A stretch of DNA of 64,000 nucleotides from Trichomonas vaginalis G3 (lineage: Eukaryota > Parabasalia > Trichomonadida > Trichomonadidae): the NCBI RefSeq assembly GCF_026262505.1, contig NC_067203.1, positions 24,223,411 through 24,287,410 on the forward strand, given 5' to 3'. Position numbers and translations under genes: made by a program. Shown piece by piece: positions 38,232 through 48,171 of this stretch; within the stretch, counting starts at the first letter, position 1, and each line of letters begins with the position of its first letter. Below the pieces are notes generated by a model, which saw only the letters and a program-made list of their open reading frames with translations, made no database searches and had not been told where the DNA came from.

Positions 38232-39112
38232 AATTTTAGCTAAAAGTGACACACCCGTGAAGGGTGTGATTACCGATCGGTAATTTCGACAGTTTAGAAT
38301 TTAAAATTTTTTATGGAACTGTTGCGAGTTTCATAAAGAATTTAAGGAATATAAGCAAAGATTTGAATCAAAATCTTAGACCTAAGCCGCTCGATTCGCT
38401 CGCGGCTTCCGCGAATTACAGATCAGCAAAGATTTGAATCAAAATCTTCGAACTAAGCCGATCGCTTCGCTCGCGGCTTTCTTTATTATTTTAAATTTGC
38501 ATATTTCCATCAAAAGTTCATAAGGTAAAAAATTTCGTTTATTTTACTAAGAAAAAAAAGGTTTTTGATAATAAATTTATTTTATTTCGAAAAAGTAGCA
38601 ATAATCGTAAAAGGTATTGATAGGCTTGCTAAAGTAACTAATTTTAGCTGTCAAATACTTTTGTATTTTGAAGTAAATTAGTATAAATTTGTTTTTACTT
38701 TTATTTCGAAAAAGTAGCAATAATCGTAAAAGGGTATTGATAGGCTTGCTAAAGTAACTAATTTTAGCTGTCAAATACTTTTGTATTTTGAAGTAAATTA
38801 GTATAAATTTGTTTTTACTTTTATTTCGAAAAAGTAGCAATAATCGTAAAAGGGTATTGATAGGCTTGCTAAAGTAACTAATTTTAGCTGTCAAATACTT
38901 TTGTATTTTGAAGTAAATTAGTATAAATTTGATATTATTTTAACTCCCTTTGAAAACCTCAATTTTCCATACAGAGGGAACGGGAATAGCATCCAATATT
39001 CCCTGAGAATGGTTGCGCATTCTCAGTTCCCTCTATATTTCGAACGAAGCTCTCATCGGTCTTTTTTTTTAATACTAAACGTTTTTTTTCCCTGTCACTT
39101 TTAGCTAAAATT
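38232..39112. mobile_element. Small non-coding element with 20-base inverted ends
   Basis: The ends are AATTTTAGCTAAAAGTGACA (38232-38251) and its exact reverse complement (39093-39112). Inside are a hairpin CACACCC-GGGTGTG (38250-38267), a perfect palindrome ATTACCGATCGGTAAT (38269-38284), and two near-identical 60-base stretches ending in GC-rich hairpins of the AAGCCG...CGGCTT type (about 38354-38412 and 38425-38480). Three tandem 120-base repeats and a CATTCTCAG/CTGAGAATG pair near 39000-39025 follow. No gene is present. It looks like a non-autonomous, MITE-like or foldback element; the family and target duplication are not clear. Confidence 0.6.
38582..38934. repeat. Three tandem copies of a 120-base unit
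   Basis: Units start TTATTTCGAAAAAGTAGCAA at 38582, 38701 and 38821. The first is one base shorter in a G run. An open frame that runs through the units on the minus strand is a by-product of their periodicity. Confidence 0.9.
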
Positions 39113-39263
39113 TGGGTTTGCCATGAAAATTTGCAAAAGAAATAAGAGTTATTAATTTACATAGTATTCCATAATATGATCAATATTAAAACAATCTTTT
39201 CAAGTTATCATTGAAATATTTTGAAATGAATTGTGAATCAATTGAATCAATTCAAAATCAAAT

Positions 39264-42200
39264 ATGTTTAGACCCTCTCTTTTCACATCCAGATTGCTTC
39301 ATCAGGCAATTTCTTTTAATGCAGCGGATGTGTCATTTGACTTTGATACCCAATTATTAACCGTTTCAGGTGAAGGAACAATAGAGGCTTCTATTTCTCA
39401 AGATTATCGTGATATTACAAAGAAAATCCAAATTGAAGGTTCTGTTGAAGCCATCGGAGATGGTGCATTCAAGAACTTTGGCCAATTAACCGATGTTCAG
39501 ATTATAGCACCAATTAAAACCTTAGGTGCTTATTCTTTCCAAAACTGCCTCAATTTAGCAAATTTCGATCTTTCATTGACATCTATCACATCAATCAAAG
39601 AAGGATGCTTCCAAAATTGCGCCAGTTTTTCAATGATTACTTTGCCAACTACAATTACAGAGCTTGGTCCAAAAGTTTTTGCTGGCTGCATCAGTATTAA
39701 CACTATTGTTATTCCCTCAACCATTACAACTCTTTCGGACTCATTATTCGAAAATTGCGAAAATTTAGAAATAGTTAGACTTCCATCCGAACTAACAACA
39801 ATTGGAAACAGTTGCTTCAAAGGATGTGCAAAGCTTGTTATTGATGAATTACCAGAAAAAGTTTCTACAATAGGATCTTACGCATTTTCCGGTTGTCAAT
39901 CGTTCGTAGAGTTCACACTTCCTTCAGATGTAACAGTCATAAATGAAGGATTATTTGCAAACAACAAGTTACTTTCATCTGTCAAATTTTCATCGAAATT
40001 GACAAAAATTGACTCTTTTGCATTTTTGAATTGCAATCAATTCCAAATAGATTCAATTCCATCAACAGTTACACAGCTCGGCGAAGCAGCTTTTTCTGGA
40101 ACATTAATTGTTAATTTCACAATTGAATCAAATCTCGAAGAAATTCCTGCGAAATTATTCATGGGATGTTCTAATTTAACAGAGTTATCTCTTCCTGACA
40201 CTATTAAATCAATTGGTGACAGTGCTTTCGAAGGTTGTTTTGAATTAAATTTAATTCGATTACCAGAATCAGTTGAATCACTTGGAACAAGAATTTTCTA
40301 CAACTGCAAGAGCATTAATACATTCTTTTATCCACTTGATTCTATTCCTGATTATACATTTGCTGGTTGCGAAAATCTCAGATTTATTATTTACAAAACA
40401 AACATCAAAACATATGGAAAATACTCTTTGTCTGATTGCAAATTAATCAATACAATTGATCTCACAGAAGATCTCTCTAAAATTGATGATTACGCATTCC
40501 AAAATTGTCAAAATATGAATTTGACAAGTTTACAAAACGTTTCTACACTTGGAAATGGAGTATTTAAAGGCTGCACTTCATTAACAACATTTACAATTCC
40601 TAATAGTATAACTGAATTAAGTAATGAACTATTTATGGATTGTTCAAATCTAATAAATGTTGAGATGCCAAATGTCAAGAAAATTTTTGATTCTTGTTTC
40701 GAAAATTGCAACAAATTAATGATTTCTGAATTACCAAATGGAGTTGAAGAAGTTAGAAACAGAGTATTTGCAAACTGCCAATCAATTAAAACGTTTTCTT
40801 ATTCATTACAAACATTAAATTCATTTGTTTTTGCTAATTGTTCTGGATTAGAAACAATTACTGTTACAAATGTTAATTATTTCGGAGAATCATGTTTTAA
40901 TAATTGCAATTCTTTAAAGAATATTGCATTTAGTGCTAATACAAATTATATTGGAGATTTCGCGTTCGAAAACTGCATCAATTTGCAAATAAATTCTTTT
41001 CCAAATGGTGTCAAATCAATCAATGGAAAATATATTTTCAAAGGATGTAATTCAATTGTTGAATTCACTTTTCCAGCCGGTTTCGTATCCATTCCAGATG
41101 GAATGTTCATGGATTGCAAGAATTTAGCGAAAGTTACTGTTTCTGATGGAACTTTTTCACTTGGAAATGATTTATTCATGAATTGTGACAAATTATCAAA
41201 TGTTGTTTTACCTGATTGTATTAATGAAACAAAGAGAAACTTATTCTATAATTGTGTTTCTCTTGAAACAATCGAATATCCATCAGATTATGTTCCATTT
41301 GCTTGTTTCGCTTTGTGCAAGAACTTAAACAAAATCACATTCAAGAAAGAATTAACAGGAATTGATGCATTCGCATTCTATCAATGCGAAAAGTTACCTT
41401 TAGTTCCTTTGACAGAATCAATTAAAGTATTAAGTTCTCATGCATTTGAAGGCTGTCTTCAAATAACTAATGTGAAGTTACCTGATTCTGTTCCTTATGT
41501 AAGCTATTTCATGTTTAGTAATTGTGTTAATTTGGAAAGATTTGAAGCAGGAAAGAAATTAATTAGTGTTGATGATGGCGCCTTCCAGAATTGTTTGAAA
41601 TTGAAAGAGATAATTTTGCCAGATAATACAATGACATCCTTCGGAAAATATTGTTTCAGGAACTGCACAAATCTTGAAGAATTCAAAGTTCCTCAAACAA
41701 TTTCTTTGATTTACATGACAAATAGTTTATTTGAAGGTTGTGTCAAATTGTCAAAAGTCACTTTTACTGATAGAATTGATGAAATCAGATCTCTTTCTTT
41801 CTCTAATTGTGCTTTCACAACAATAGAATTACCATCATCAATCATGTATTTGGCTGAAGACGCTTTCAATAACTGCAATTCTTTAATTGAAGTGAAATGT
41901 CCTCTTTTGAATTATCAACTTTACAAATCGTCACCTTTTGCTACTTGTTCTCAATTACAAAAAGTGACAATTGTTGACAACTCAATTTTCCACCAAAGAA
42001 TACCAAATAATTTCTTGAAGGACTGCGCAAAGTTAACTGAAGTAATAATTGAAACAACAACTTTGGCAGAAATGAGAGAAACAACTTTCCAAAATGTAAA
42101 TTCACTTAAAACGGTTTCAATCACCACAAAAAGTGACAACTTAATTTTACCACTTAATTTATTCCAAAGTTCGAAGTTATCTTTAGAAAAAATTGTTATT

Positions 42201-43553
42201 CAGTGCAATTCCATTGAATTTGAACAGAATTATTTCAACGATTTTGTCAATATGAAAGAAATACAAATAATTGGTAAAAATTGTAATTTAGGATTGTCAC
42301 TTTTCAAAGGATGCAAGTTATTACAAAAAGTGACAATTAATTCAGCAAATACCAAGCTTAATTTAGAAACAGATTTCTTTGATAGTTGTGAATCGTTGTC
42401 AGAAATTTATTTGACATTTGACACTTTATATATCGGCAAAAATGTTTTTGCCAACAAAGAAACGATCAAAACAATTTCAATGAATTCAAATGTTATTTCA
42501 TTTGATGACTGTGCATTTCAAAATGCTCAGAACATTGACTTGAAGTTCAATGGCTTTGTCACAAAAATTGGAAAGAACTCATTCGAAAACACAAATATTT
42601 TCAATGAATTAGTAATAAATGGCAAAGATTTAGTTATTGACAGTTCGGCTTTCATCAATTCCAAATCAATAACAAAGATAAACATTAAAGGAACTATTAA
42701 AACATTGGGAGATTCTTCATTCAAAGGATTGACAAATTTGGAATCATTTGATATTGATTCACAAAGTGAAATTCTTGTAGATAATCATGCATTTTGTTCT
42801 TGTTCGAATTTGAAGAAATTCACAACTAAAGGCAAATTAAATGTTGGACAATTCGCTTTCCATGAAAACATCAACTTGGAAGAAATTGATTCTCAAGGAA
42901 TTGTCGCAATTAGTAAAGCATGTTTCGCTAATTGTTCGAAACTTAATAAAATAGATTTGTTGAAATACACTGAAATTCCTGAAAGAGCTTTCGAAGGTTG
43001 CCAGAATTTGAATAATTTCGATTTCATATCACAAGTCACCAAATTTGGCGATTATTCATTTTATAATTCTGGAATTGTAGAACTTGATGTAATACAAAGC
43101 AAATCAATATTTGGAGAATTTTCTTTCTCTAAGACTAACCTCAAAAAAGTTTTGATCTCTTCAAATCATTCTGATTTCGGCAAATCATCATTCAGCTTCA
43201 ATAAAAACTTGAAAGAGTTCTACTACTGCGGTGATAATACATCAGTAGATAACTCTGTTTTAGAAGGATCCGATAACGTCAAGAACGTATTCATTTCTTC
43301 ATCATTCGGATATGAAAATTTCGCTGGAAAGAATGTAACAACAAGTGATGTCTGTGGAAGTGGTGGTGATGATTCTCACTCAAAGACTGTTAAAATTACG
43401 ATAATTGTATCAATATCAGTTATTGTTGTGATTGCGGTCGTTGTTTTAGTTGTTTTCTTCGCATTCTGCAGAAGAAACAGAATTAAATTACTATCAAGTG
43501 CACCACTTATTACAAGCGCCGATTCATCTGTATATTTTATGACCGCAAAATAA
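39264..43553 (+). CDS. BspA-like leucine-rich-repeat surface protein
   Basis: 1429 residues. Nearly the whole ectodomain (about 25-1360) is made of LRR_5-type repeats with the pattern IGDGAFKNFGQLTDVQII, FEGC-L and FPSSITTI-like turns, dozens of units. One membrane segment (about 1375-1400, ITIIVSISVIVVIAVVVLVV) is followed by a basic stop-transfer CRRNR and a short tail of about 28 residues ending SSVYFMTAK. I see no classic N-terminal signal peptide, which is common in this trichomonad family (TvBspA-like). Family members are implicated in host-cell and bacterial contact. The frame is intact and the stop is TAAA. Confidence 0.9.
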   Translation: MFRPSLFTSRLLHQAISFNAADVSFDFDTQLLTVSGEGTIEASISQDYRDITKKIQIEGSVEAIGDGAFKNFGQLTDVQIIAPIKTLGAYSFQNCLNLANFDLSLTSITSIKEGCFQNCASFSMITLPTTITELGPKVFAGCISINTIVIPSTITTLSDSLFENCENLEIVRLPSELTTIGNSCFKGCAKLVIDELPEKVSTIGSYAFSGCQSFVEFTLPSDVTVINEGLFANNKLLSSVKFSSKLTKIDSFAFLNCNQFQIDSIPSTVTQLGEAAFSGTLIVNFTIESNLEEIPAKLFMGCSNLTELSLPDTIKSIGDSAFEGCFELNLIRLPESVESLGTRIFYNCKSINTFFYPLDSIPDYTFAGCENLRFIIYKTNIKTYGKYSLSDCKLINTIDLTEDLSKIDDYAFQNCQNMNLTSLQNVSTLGNGVFKGCTSLTTFTIPNSITELSNELFMDCSNLINVEMPNVKKIFDSCFENCNKLMISELPNGVEEVRNRVFANCQSIKTFSYSLQTLNSFVFANCSGLETITVTNVNYFGESCFNNCNSLKNIAFSANTNYIGDFAFENCINLQINSFPNGVKSINGKYIFKGCNSIVEFTFPAGFVSIPDGMFMDCKNLAKVTVSDGTFSLGNDLFMNCDKLSNVVLPDCINETKRNLFYNCVSLETIEYPSDYVPFACFALCKNLNKITFKKELTGIDAFAFYQCEKLPLVPLTESIKVLSSHAFEGCLQITNVKLPDSVPYVSYFMFSNCVNLERFEAGKKLISVDDGAFQNCLKLKEIILPDNTMTSFGKYCFRNCTNLEEFKVPQTISLIYMTNSLFEGCVKLSKVTFTDRIDEIRSLSFSNCAFTTIELPSSIMYLAEDAFNNCNSLIEVKCPLLNYQLYKSSPFATCSQLQKVTIVDNSIFHQRIPNNFLKDCAKLTEVIIETTTLAEMRETTFQNVNSLKTVSITTKSDNLILPLNLFQSSKLSLEKIVIQCNSIEFEQNYFNDFVNMKEIQIIGKNCNLGLSLFKGCKLLQKVTINSANTKLNLETDFFDSCESLSEIYLTFDTLYIGKNVFANKETIKTISMNSNVISFDDCAFQNAQNIDLKFNGFVTKIGKNSFENTNIFNELVINGKDLVIDSSAFINSKSITKINIKGTIKTLGDSSFKGLTNLESFDIDSQSEILVDNHAFCSCSNLKKFTTKGKLNVGQFAFHENINLEEIDSQGIVAISKACFANCSKLNKIDLLKYTEIPERAFEGCQNLNNFDFISQVTKFGDYSFYNSGIVELDVIQSKSIFGEFSFSKTNLKKVLISSNHSDFGKSSFSFNKNLKEFYYCGDNTSVDNSVLEGSDNVKNVFISSSFGYENFAGKNVTTSDVCGSGGDDSHSKTVKITIIVSISVIVVIAVVVLVVFFAFCRRNRIKLLSSAPLITSADSSVYFMTAK

Positions 43554-43927
43554 AAAATTTAATTAATTTGAAATATTTTTTTATTAATAATTTAAGGGTC
43601 CGCATTCCGACAAAATAATTAAAATGTATTCGAATTATAGATTCCAAATATGTGTGTGTGTGTACTGAATTGTGATTTGTAACCCCTACCACTCTAATTT
43701 TGATTGGAAGACCAAAGTTCCAGATGTTTAATTTGAGATTTTTTCCTATGAGATCTGAGAAAAGTTATGAGATGAGCGTTTGGATCAAAAATTATTATAT
43801 TCAGTATATTTTAAATTTTGCCAATCTACTGTATCTACTGATAACATAATAATTTGGACATGCACAATTTTTTAAAATATATGTAAATTCCGATAGAGGA
43901 AGTTTGGCCAACAAAATTTCTACAAAA
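43554..43927. other. Intergenic region with short TG microsatellite
   Basis: Contains a TG run near 43650-43662. The part just before 43928 (TTGGCCAACAAAA) is duplicated near 45834. No gene is seen. Confidence 0.5.
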
Positions 43928-45157
43928 ATGAAATTGGGAAATGATAAAAATCTTAAAGATATTGGGTTTGATGCAGATATATTTGCAAATGAAGCATACG
44001 AAGGAATGTCATTTGACAAACATTTTCGCTTTATATTGACAAATTATTTGATTTTCTTTTTATTAATTGTCCTTGTTTTTATACTACCTTCAATTCATAG
44101 GGAGAATATTAAAAAATACGATGCCACAGACTCTAGATCAACAGTTTCTTTGATATATATCCAAAAACAGTCATATCAACCTTTTATTAACGTTTTTCTG
44201 GCCAATACTGCCACAAATAAGTCAGAAGTTGCAATCAGCGCCGACTATCGATTAGATTTATATCGCGGAGTTACTTTATATACAGCAACACCAAAATATC
44301 AGAATAATTTTAACATATCAAATGGAGATAGGGTCAAATTACTTGGTTGCAAAGATTCCCGCGTATCCAGAGTTGAATTTCATGGTCATGTTAAAGTTAA
44401 AAAAGGAAATTTAGCAAATCTTTCATGGATTTGGCAGGATTTCAATCCTGTTTACGGTCTATCTATATTTTTTATATTCAGTGTGTGCTGTTTTCTCTTG
44501 ATTACATGCTGTTTATTAGTTTTGAGATCGATTAACAAGTTAAAATCGCGTACAGCCACAAATGCGCAAAGATTCATACTTATATCGCTTGTACTCATCT
44601 CAATTTCGATGATTCCTCTTCCAGAACTCTCATTTTTCAACATATTAAATTTCTTCCACGACAAATCTTCATTTTTCGTTTTGTTTTACCGATCATTATT
44701 CGTCATCACGTCAGCTGCACTTACAATCAATCTTTCTTTTAGGGAAGAAAAAGCAGAAAACCTATTATACGAAATTACTTACATAATCATGCCATTTTTA
44801 CTTGCTGCGTTCTATTTTGCATCCAGCGATCGACTAGTTTCTATTGGTCTTGCTGGTTTTGTATTTTTAATTCTTTGTTTTTTAATTTTTTCTGTTATTT
44901 TTATCCAGAAAGACAACAAAGAGGAATTTCTTGGATTAATTACTCATATATTCATTATATTACCTAATTATGGCCTTCTTATTGCTTGTCTTCTCTTAAA
45001 TGTTGAAAGATTCAACAGATTAGAAGTTTTGTGCAGAATTTTCATTACAACTTCTGTTGCTTTCTTGTCTTTTATTAGATGGCCGTTTGAAGACTTAGTT
45101 TTGGAGATAAATGGCTTGGATTTCGATGTCGATCAGAAAGCCGATAGTTCTGATTGA
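43928..45157 (+). CDS. Multi-pass membrane protein with N-terminal lumenal domain
   Basis: 409 residues from the ATG at 43928; the frame is open further up but only through TTG. A cytoplasmic N-terminus of about 35 residues is followed by a first membrane segment (YLIFFLLIVLVFILPSIH). A beta-rich lumenal domain of about 115 residues comes next (VSLIYIQKQSYQPFINVFLA, LYRGVTLYTA). About seven further membrane segments follow, starting at SIFFIFSVCCFLLITCCLLV. The tail is acidic. The layout resembles GPR180/Wntless-like proteins with a lumenal domain before seven helices, but I cannot assign it. A truncated duplicate of its 5' end lies downstream. Confidence 0.7.
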   Translation: MKLGNDKNLKDIGFDADIFANEAYEGMSFDKHFRFILTNYLIFFLLIVLVFILPSIHRENIKKYDATDSRSTVSLIYIQKQSYQPFINVFLANTATNKSEVAISADYRLDLYRGVTLYTATPKYQNNFNISNGDRVKLLGCKDSRVSRVEFHGHVKVKKGNLANLSWIWQDFNPVYGLSIFFIFSVCCFLLITCCLLVLRSINKLKSRTATNAQRFILISLVLISISMIPLPELSFFNILNFFHDKSSFFVLFYRSLFVITSAALTINLSFREEKAENLLYEITYIIMPFLLAAFYFASSDRLVSIGLAGFVFLILCFLIFSVIFIQKDNKEEFLGLITHIFIILPNYGLLIACLLLNVERFNRLEVLCRIFITTSVAFLSFIRWPFEDLVLEINGLDFDVDQKADSSD

Positions 45158-45754
45158 ATTTTTATATAGATTTATTTTTGTTTGTATGTATATGTAAAAT
45201 ATTCAGTTTGTTATTTGTAAAATAAAGTTTTTTTTTTAAAAAAAGGGTGAATTTACGCCCCTATGGCATGGTTAATTTTCAATGACTCCATTTGTCAGAA
45301 ATTTGAATTAATATCAGATGGGTGTAAGTGCAGCCTTAAAGTGACATGAATATGTAGCTGTCATTATTGTGAACCGCCATAAATTTCTGTGGATTTTGGA
45401 CATGGATAATTTTTTTCCCTCAGCAAACTATATCTAAAACCTTTTTAACTTTGTCGAAATCTGGAGCTCAAAATTATGCTATAAAAATCATTATTATTGC
45501 ATATATGTATCTGATTTTAATTCAAAATATGTGAACATAATGCATGTGAACCATTAACATTGAAAAATTATGTTAAACATCATAGTTTAAAGTTGAGTCA
45601 TTCAGCTATATGTAAATTCAATTTGTGCATATGGGGGTAATATTTATATAAAATAGCGTATGGTTTTACATTAATAATTTACAAAATTGGAAAAGCTTAT
45701 ATTTTGGAATTTGGAGATCTCAACCGTTATTTCTCCAAACGGGATCCTTAATTC
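45158..45754. other. AT-rich intergenic region
   Basis: About 600 bases with a poly-T/poly-A block right after the membrane gene (45228-45244), probably part of its 3' region. Nothing else is recognised. Confidence 0.5.
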
Positions 45755-45910
45755 AATAACACAATAATTTGGGCTTACACAATTTGTTTATGAACACTAT
45801 TAATTTATAAAAGTCATAAATTATTCCGATAGAGGAAGATTGGCCAACAAAACTTCAACAAAATGAAATTGGGACATGATAAAACTCTTAAAGATATGAG
45901 ATTTGTCGAG
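45755..45910 (+). pseudogene. Truncated duplicate of the 5' end of the 43928 gene
   Basis: CGATAGAGGAAGATTGGCCA, CAAAATGAAATTGGGA and AACTCTTAAAGATAT repeat, with scattered differences, the leader and first codons at about 43845-43970. Similarity ends soon after the codons for LKDI. It is a broken gene copy left by a segmental duplication. Confidence 0.7.
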
Positions 45911-45920
45911 ATATACCTTT

Positions 45921-46792
45921 TTAAATTAAAATGCAAACATGTGACAATTTATGGACATCTTTTAATGGTGTTTCACTCAAAACATCTACTTCATTATTAA
46001 TTGCCCCAAATAAAATAAGAACTTCCACTATTTCTTTATTATTTTTTAATTGAGCAATATTAAGAGGAGTTCTCCCATTTATATCTTTTTCATTTATATT
46101 GGCACCATGTGAAATAAGAACTTTGGCTATTTCAACACGATTAAAATTGGCTGCAAAATGGAGAGGCGTAAACCATTCTTGATCTTTTTCATTAATATTT
46201 GCCCCTAATTCAATAAGAATATTGACTATTTCTATAGTATTAAAAATGACTGCAAAATCGAGAGGTTTTCTTCCATATTTATCTCTATCATTGATATTAG
46301 AACCACTTTCTATCAAAATTTTTAATATTTCATTAGTTCTATACTTTATTCCATAGTAAAGAGGAAAGTATCCATCATTATTTTTAACATTTGAGATTCG
46401 TCGAAATCATCTTCTCTTATGAGGTATATAAATAAATTTTTATCATTCTCCATAATAGCCCTGAAAATTGTATTTTTTTCATGAATTTCAGATGAATTAT
46501 TTTCTGAATCATTATTTTCTGCTAGTTTATGTTCATCATTTATACTACCTAAGAATATTTTGAAAAAAGGTGAATTTTCATCTAATTGTTTGTGATAATC
46601 TTCCATTATCTTTTTTAAAATAAGCATATATGATGTAAAATATCGATTTCTATACAACAATACATTATCTATTGCATTAATAATATACAATGGAGAACAT
46701 TTTTGCGTTTCAATTAATTTAAATTTTATATCATGATAAACATCGTTCAGTTCTTCTTCATTGAATGACAGTATTCTGTATAGTGAATTCAT
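45921..46792 (-). pseudogene. Short ankyrin-family gene with one frame change
   Basis: The N-terminal trichomonad domain (LYRILSFNEEELNDVYHDIK, LLYRNRYFTSYMLILKKIME) runs to IREDDFDESQML. Then the frame changes at an A5 run (46381-46385). With one more base the family pattern KNNDGYFPLYYGIKYRTNEI would continue into four clean ankyrin repeats (GRKPLDFAVIFNTIEIVNIL, WFTPLHFAANFNRVEIAKVL). The rest is intact, about 290 codons in all, so this is either a very young pseudogene or a sequence error. Confidence 0.7.
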
Positions 46793-47182
46793 TGTTTCAA
46801 TGAAACCTTTTTCTTGTTATAACAATAGTCACTTTTTTTTAAAAAAAATTCTAATATCATCAAAACCCTGATATTTGAGAAAAATCGCGAAATGCTGTGC
46901 TAGACACAACACTATGACTACTGAAATATCTTATCTATTTTCACTTGGACCAGCATGCTCGCTTCAAGTTTCAATTGAAATACATTATCAATAATGAGAT
47001 GACTCCCTGAAAAAATAAGTGATTTTGAGTTTTGGAATATTAAAAGCATAATATATACAATATATACTAAGGGAATATATAAAAAATTGAAATAGATCAA
47101 TTATAATATTCTTCTCAATTTTTTGAATGCATGGAAAATTAATAATTTGAAACAAACCCCCTAAATTAAATGATCGAATATA
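46793..47182. other. AT-rich intergenic region between divergent genes
   Basis: About 390 bases between the ankyrin pseudogene and the membrane-family gene. Only small low-complexity open frames, no supported feature. Confidence 0.5.
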
Positions 47183-48002
47183 ATGGACACCAACTTCGTG
47201 ATAGTTATTATTGCTTTGATGATATTTTATTACACCATTCAAAATGCAAAAAGTTCTTTCTTCAGGATGATACGCAGTATTAATAATGAAAAATACGTTT
47301 ATTCATTCCTTTCTCAGCAACCAATGATATCTTATTGTGTAATTTCGAGACGTTATAACGAAAATGGAGGCAGTTATAAAATATGCAGCAATAGGTACAA
47401 TTTTAACTATGGTTCATACCAACCCCGTCCTTTTCATATTTCATATCAAGAAAATGAAACAGTTATTTGTCTATTGAAGGAAAAATATATATTAAATGAT
47501 AAAACAAAAGAATATTTGGATGAATTTTATGAAGAAATACATAATAAAGAAAGTAGAAACCGTGGTTTTGTTGAGATTGTTAAAGGTAAACCTAATACAT
47601 GCTTGATTTGCTTAAGCAACAAAAATTCAAAAATTGTGAAATTATTAGGAAGCAAAATTGGTCAATTTTTATATATATTCTTAAGACTACTCAGATTACA
47701 TCTAATATTAGAAAATATGTTCTATAAAGAAATTGATAGAAAAATCCAAATTACTGTTGAAAAAATGATCTCATTAGATTTAGATGAGTTTCAATATAGA
47801 TATAATAAAAATATTCGTGGATCAATAAAAAAAATTGCTACCTTACAAGGAAAATTCATTTGATCTTGGAATGTTGGTTCTTGATATTATATCTTTTATT
47901 CTTATGCTCTACTTAGTAGCTCAGCTATTCTACTTAAAGAGTGCGATCACCCCTTTCCGGCGCAAATTTTTTTCTAAATTAATCGAAATTCTAAAAAATT
48001 AA
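47183..48002 (+). pseudogene. Trichomonad membrane-protein family member, frame change near the end
   Basis: The first frame gives 226 residues. The N-terminal membrane segment is FVIVIIALMIFYYTIQ. The family blocks are SFLSQQPMISYCVIS, FNYGSYQPRPFHISYQENET, VICLLKEKYILND and a hydrophobic IGQFLYIFLRLLRLHLILEN. Then comes MISLDLDEFQYRYNKN. Near 47850 the sense passes to the next frame, which holds a C-terminal membrane segment (LVLDIISFILMLYLVAQLFY) and a basic end, stopping at 48002. The family is the same as at 32190-32969. Two membrane anchors around a lumenal domain suggest an endomembrane protein. Confidence 0.65.
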
Positions 48003-48171
48003 GTGGCATTCAGTGAGTGAATAAACGAATTACTGAGCGAAAAACGAAGATGTCATTATAATCATATTATTTCTTTATATGAGGTGTAAAAAAAGGCCAA
48101 AAATGATTAATGCACAACATGATTATTTAAATTTGAATTTGTTCATATTAGATTTTAAATATAATTATTAC

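Noticed and set aside
38577-38894. A 105-residue open frame on the minus strand with three identical blocks
   Set aside because: It is created by the 120-base tandem repeats, whose length is a multiple of three. There is no other sign of a gene.
43645-43665. TG microsatellite as a regulatory or Z-DNA signal
   Set aside because: Only about six repeats long; there is no supporting evidence beyond a short simple repeat.
46918-47242. Two small overlapping frames on the minus strand with hydrophobic stretches
   Set aside because: AT-rich, low-complexity composition, with no start context and no relation to neighbours. Likely chance.
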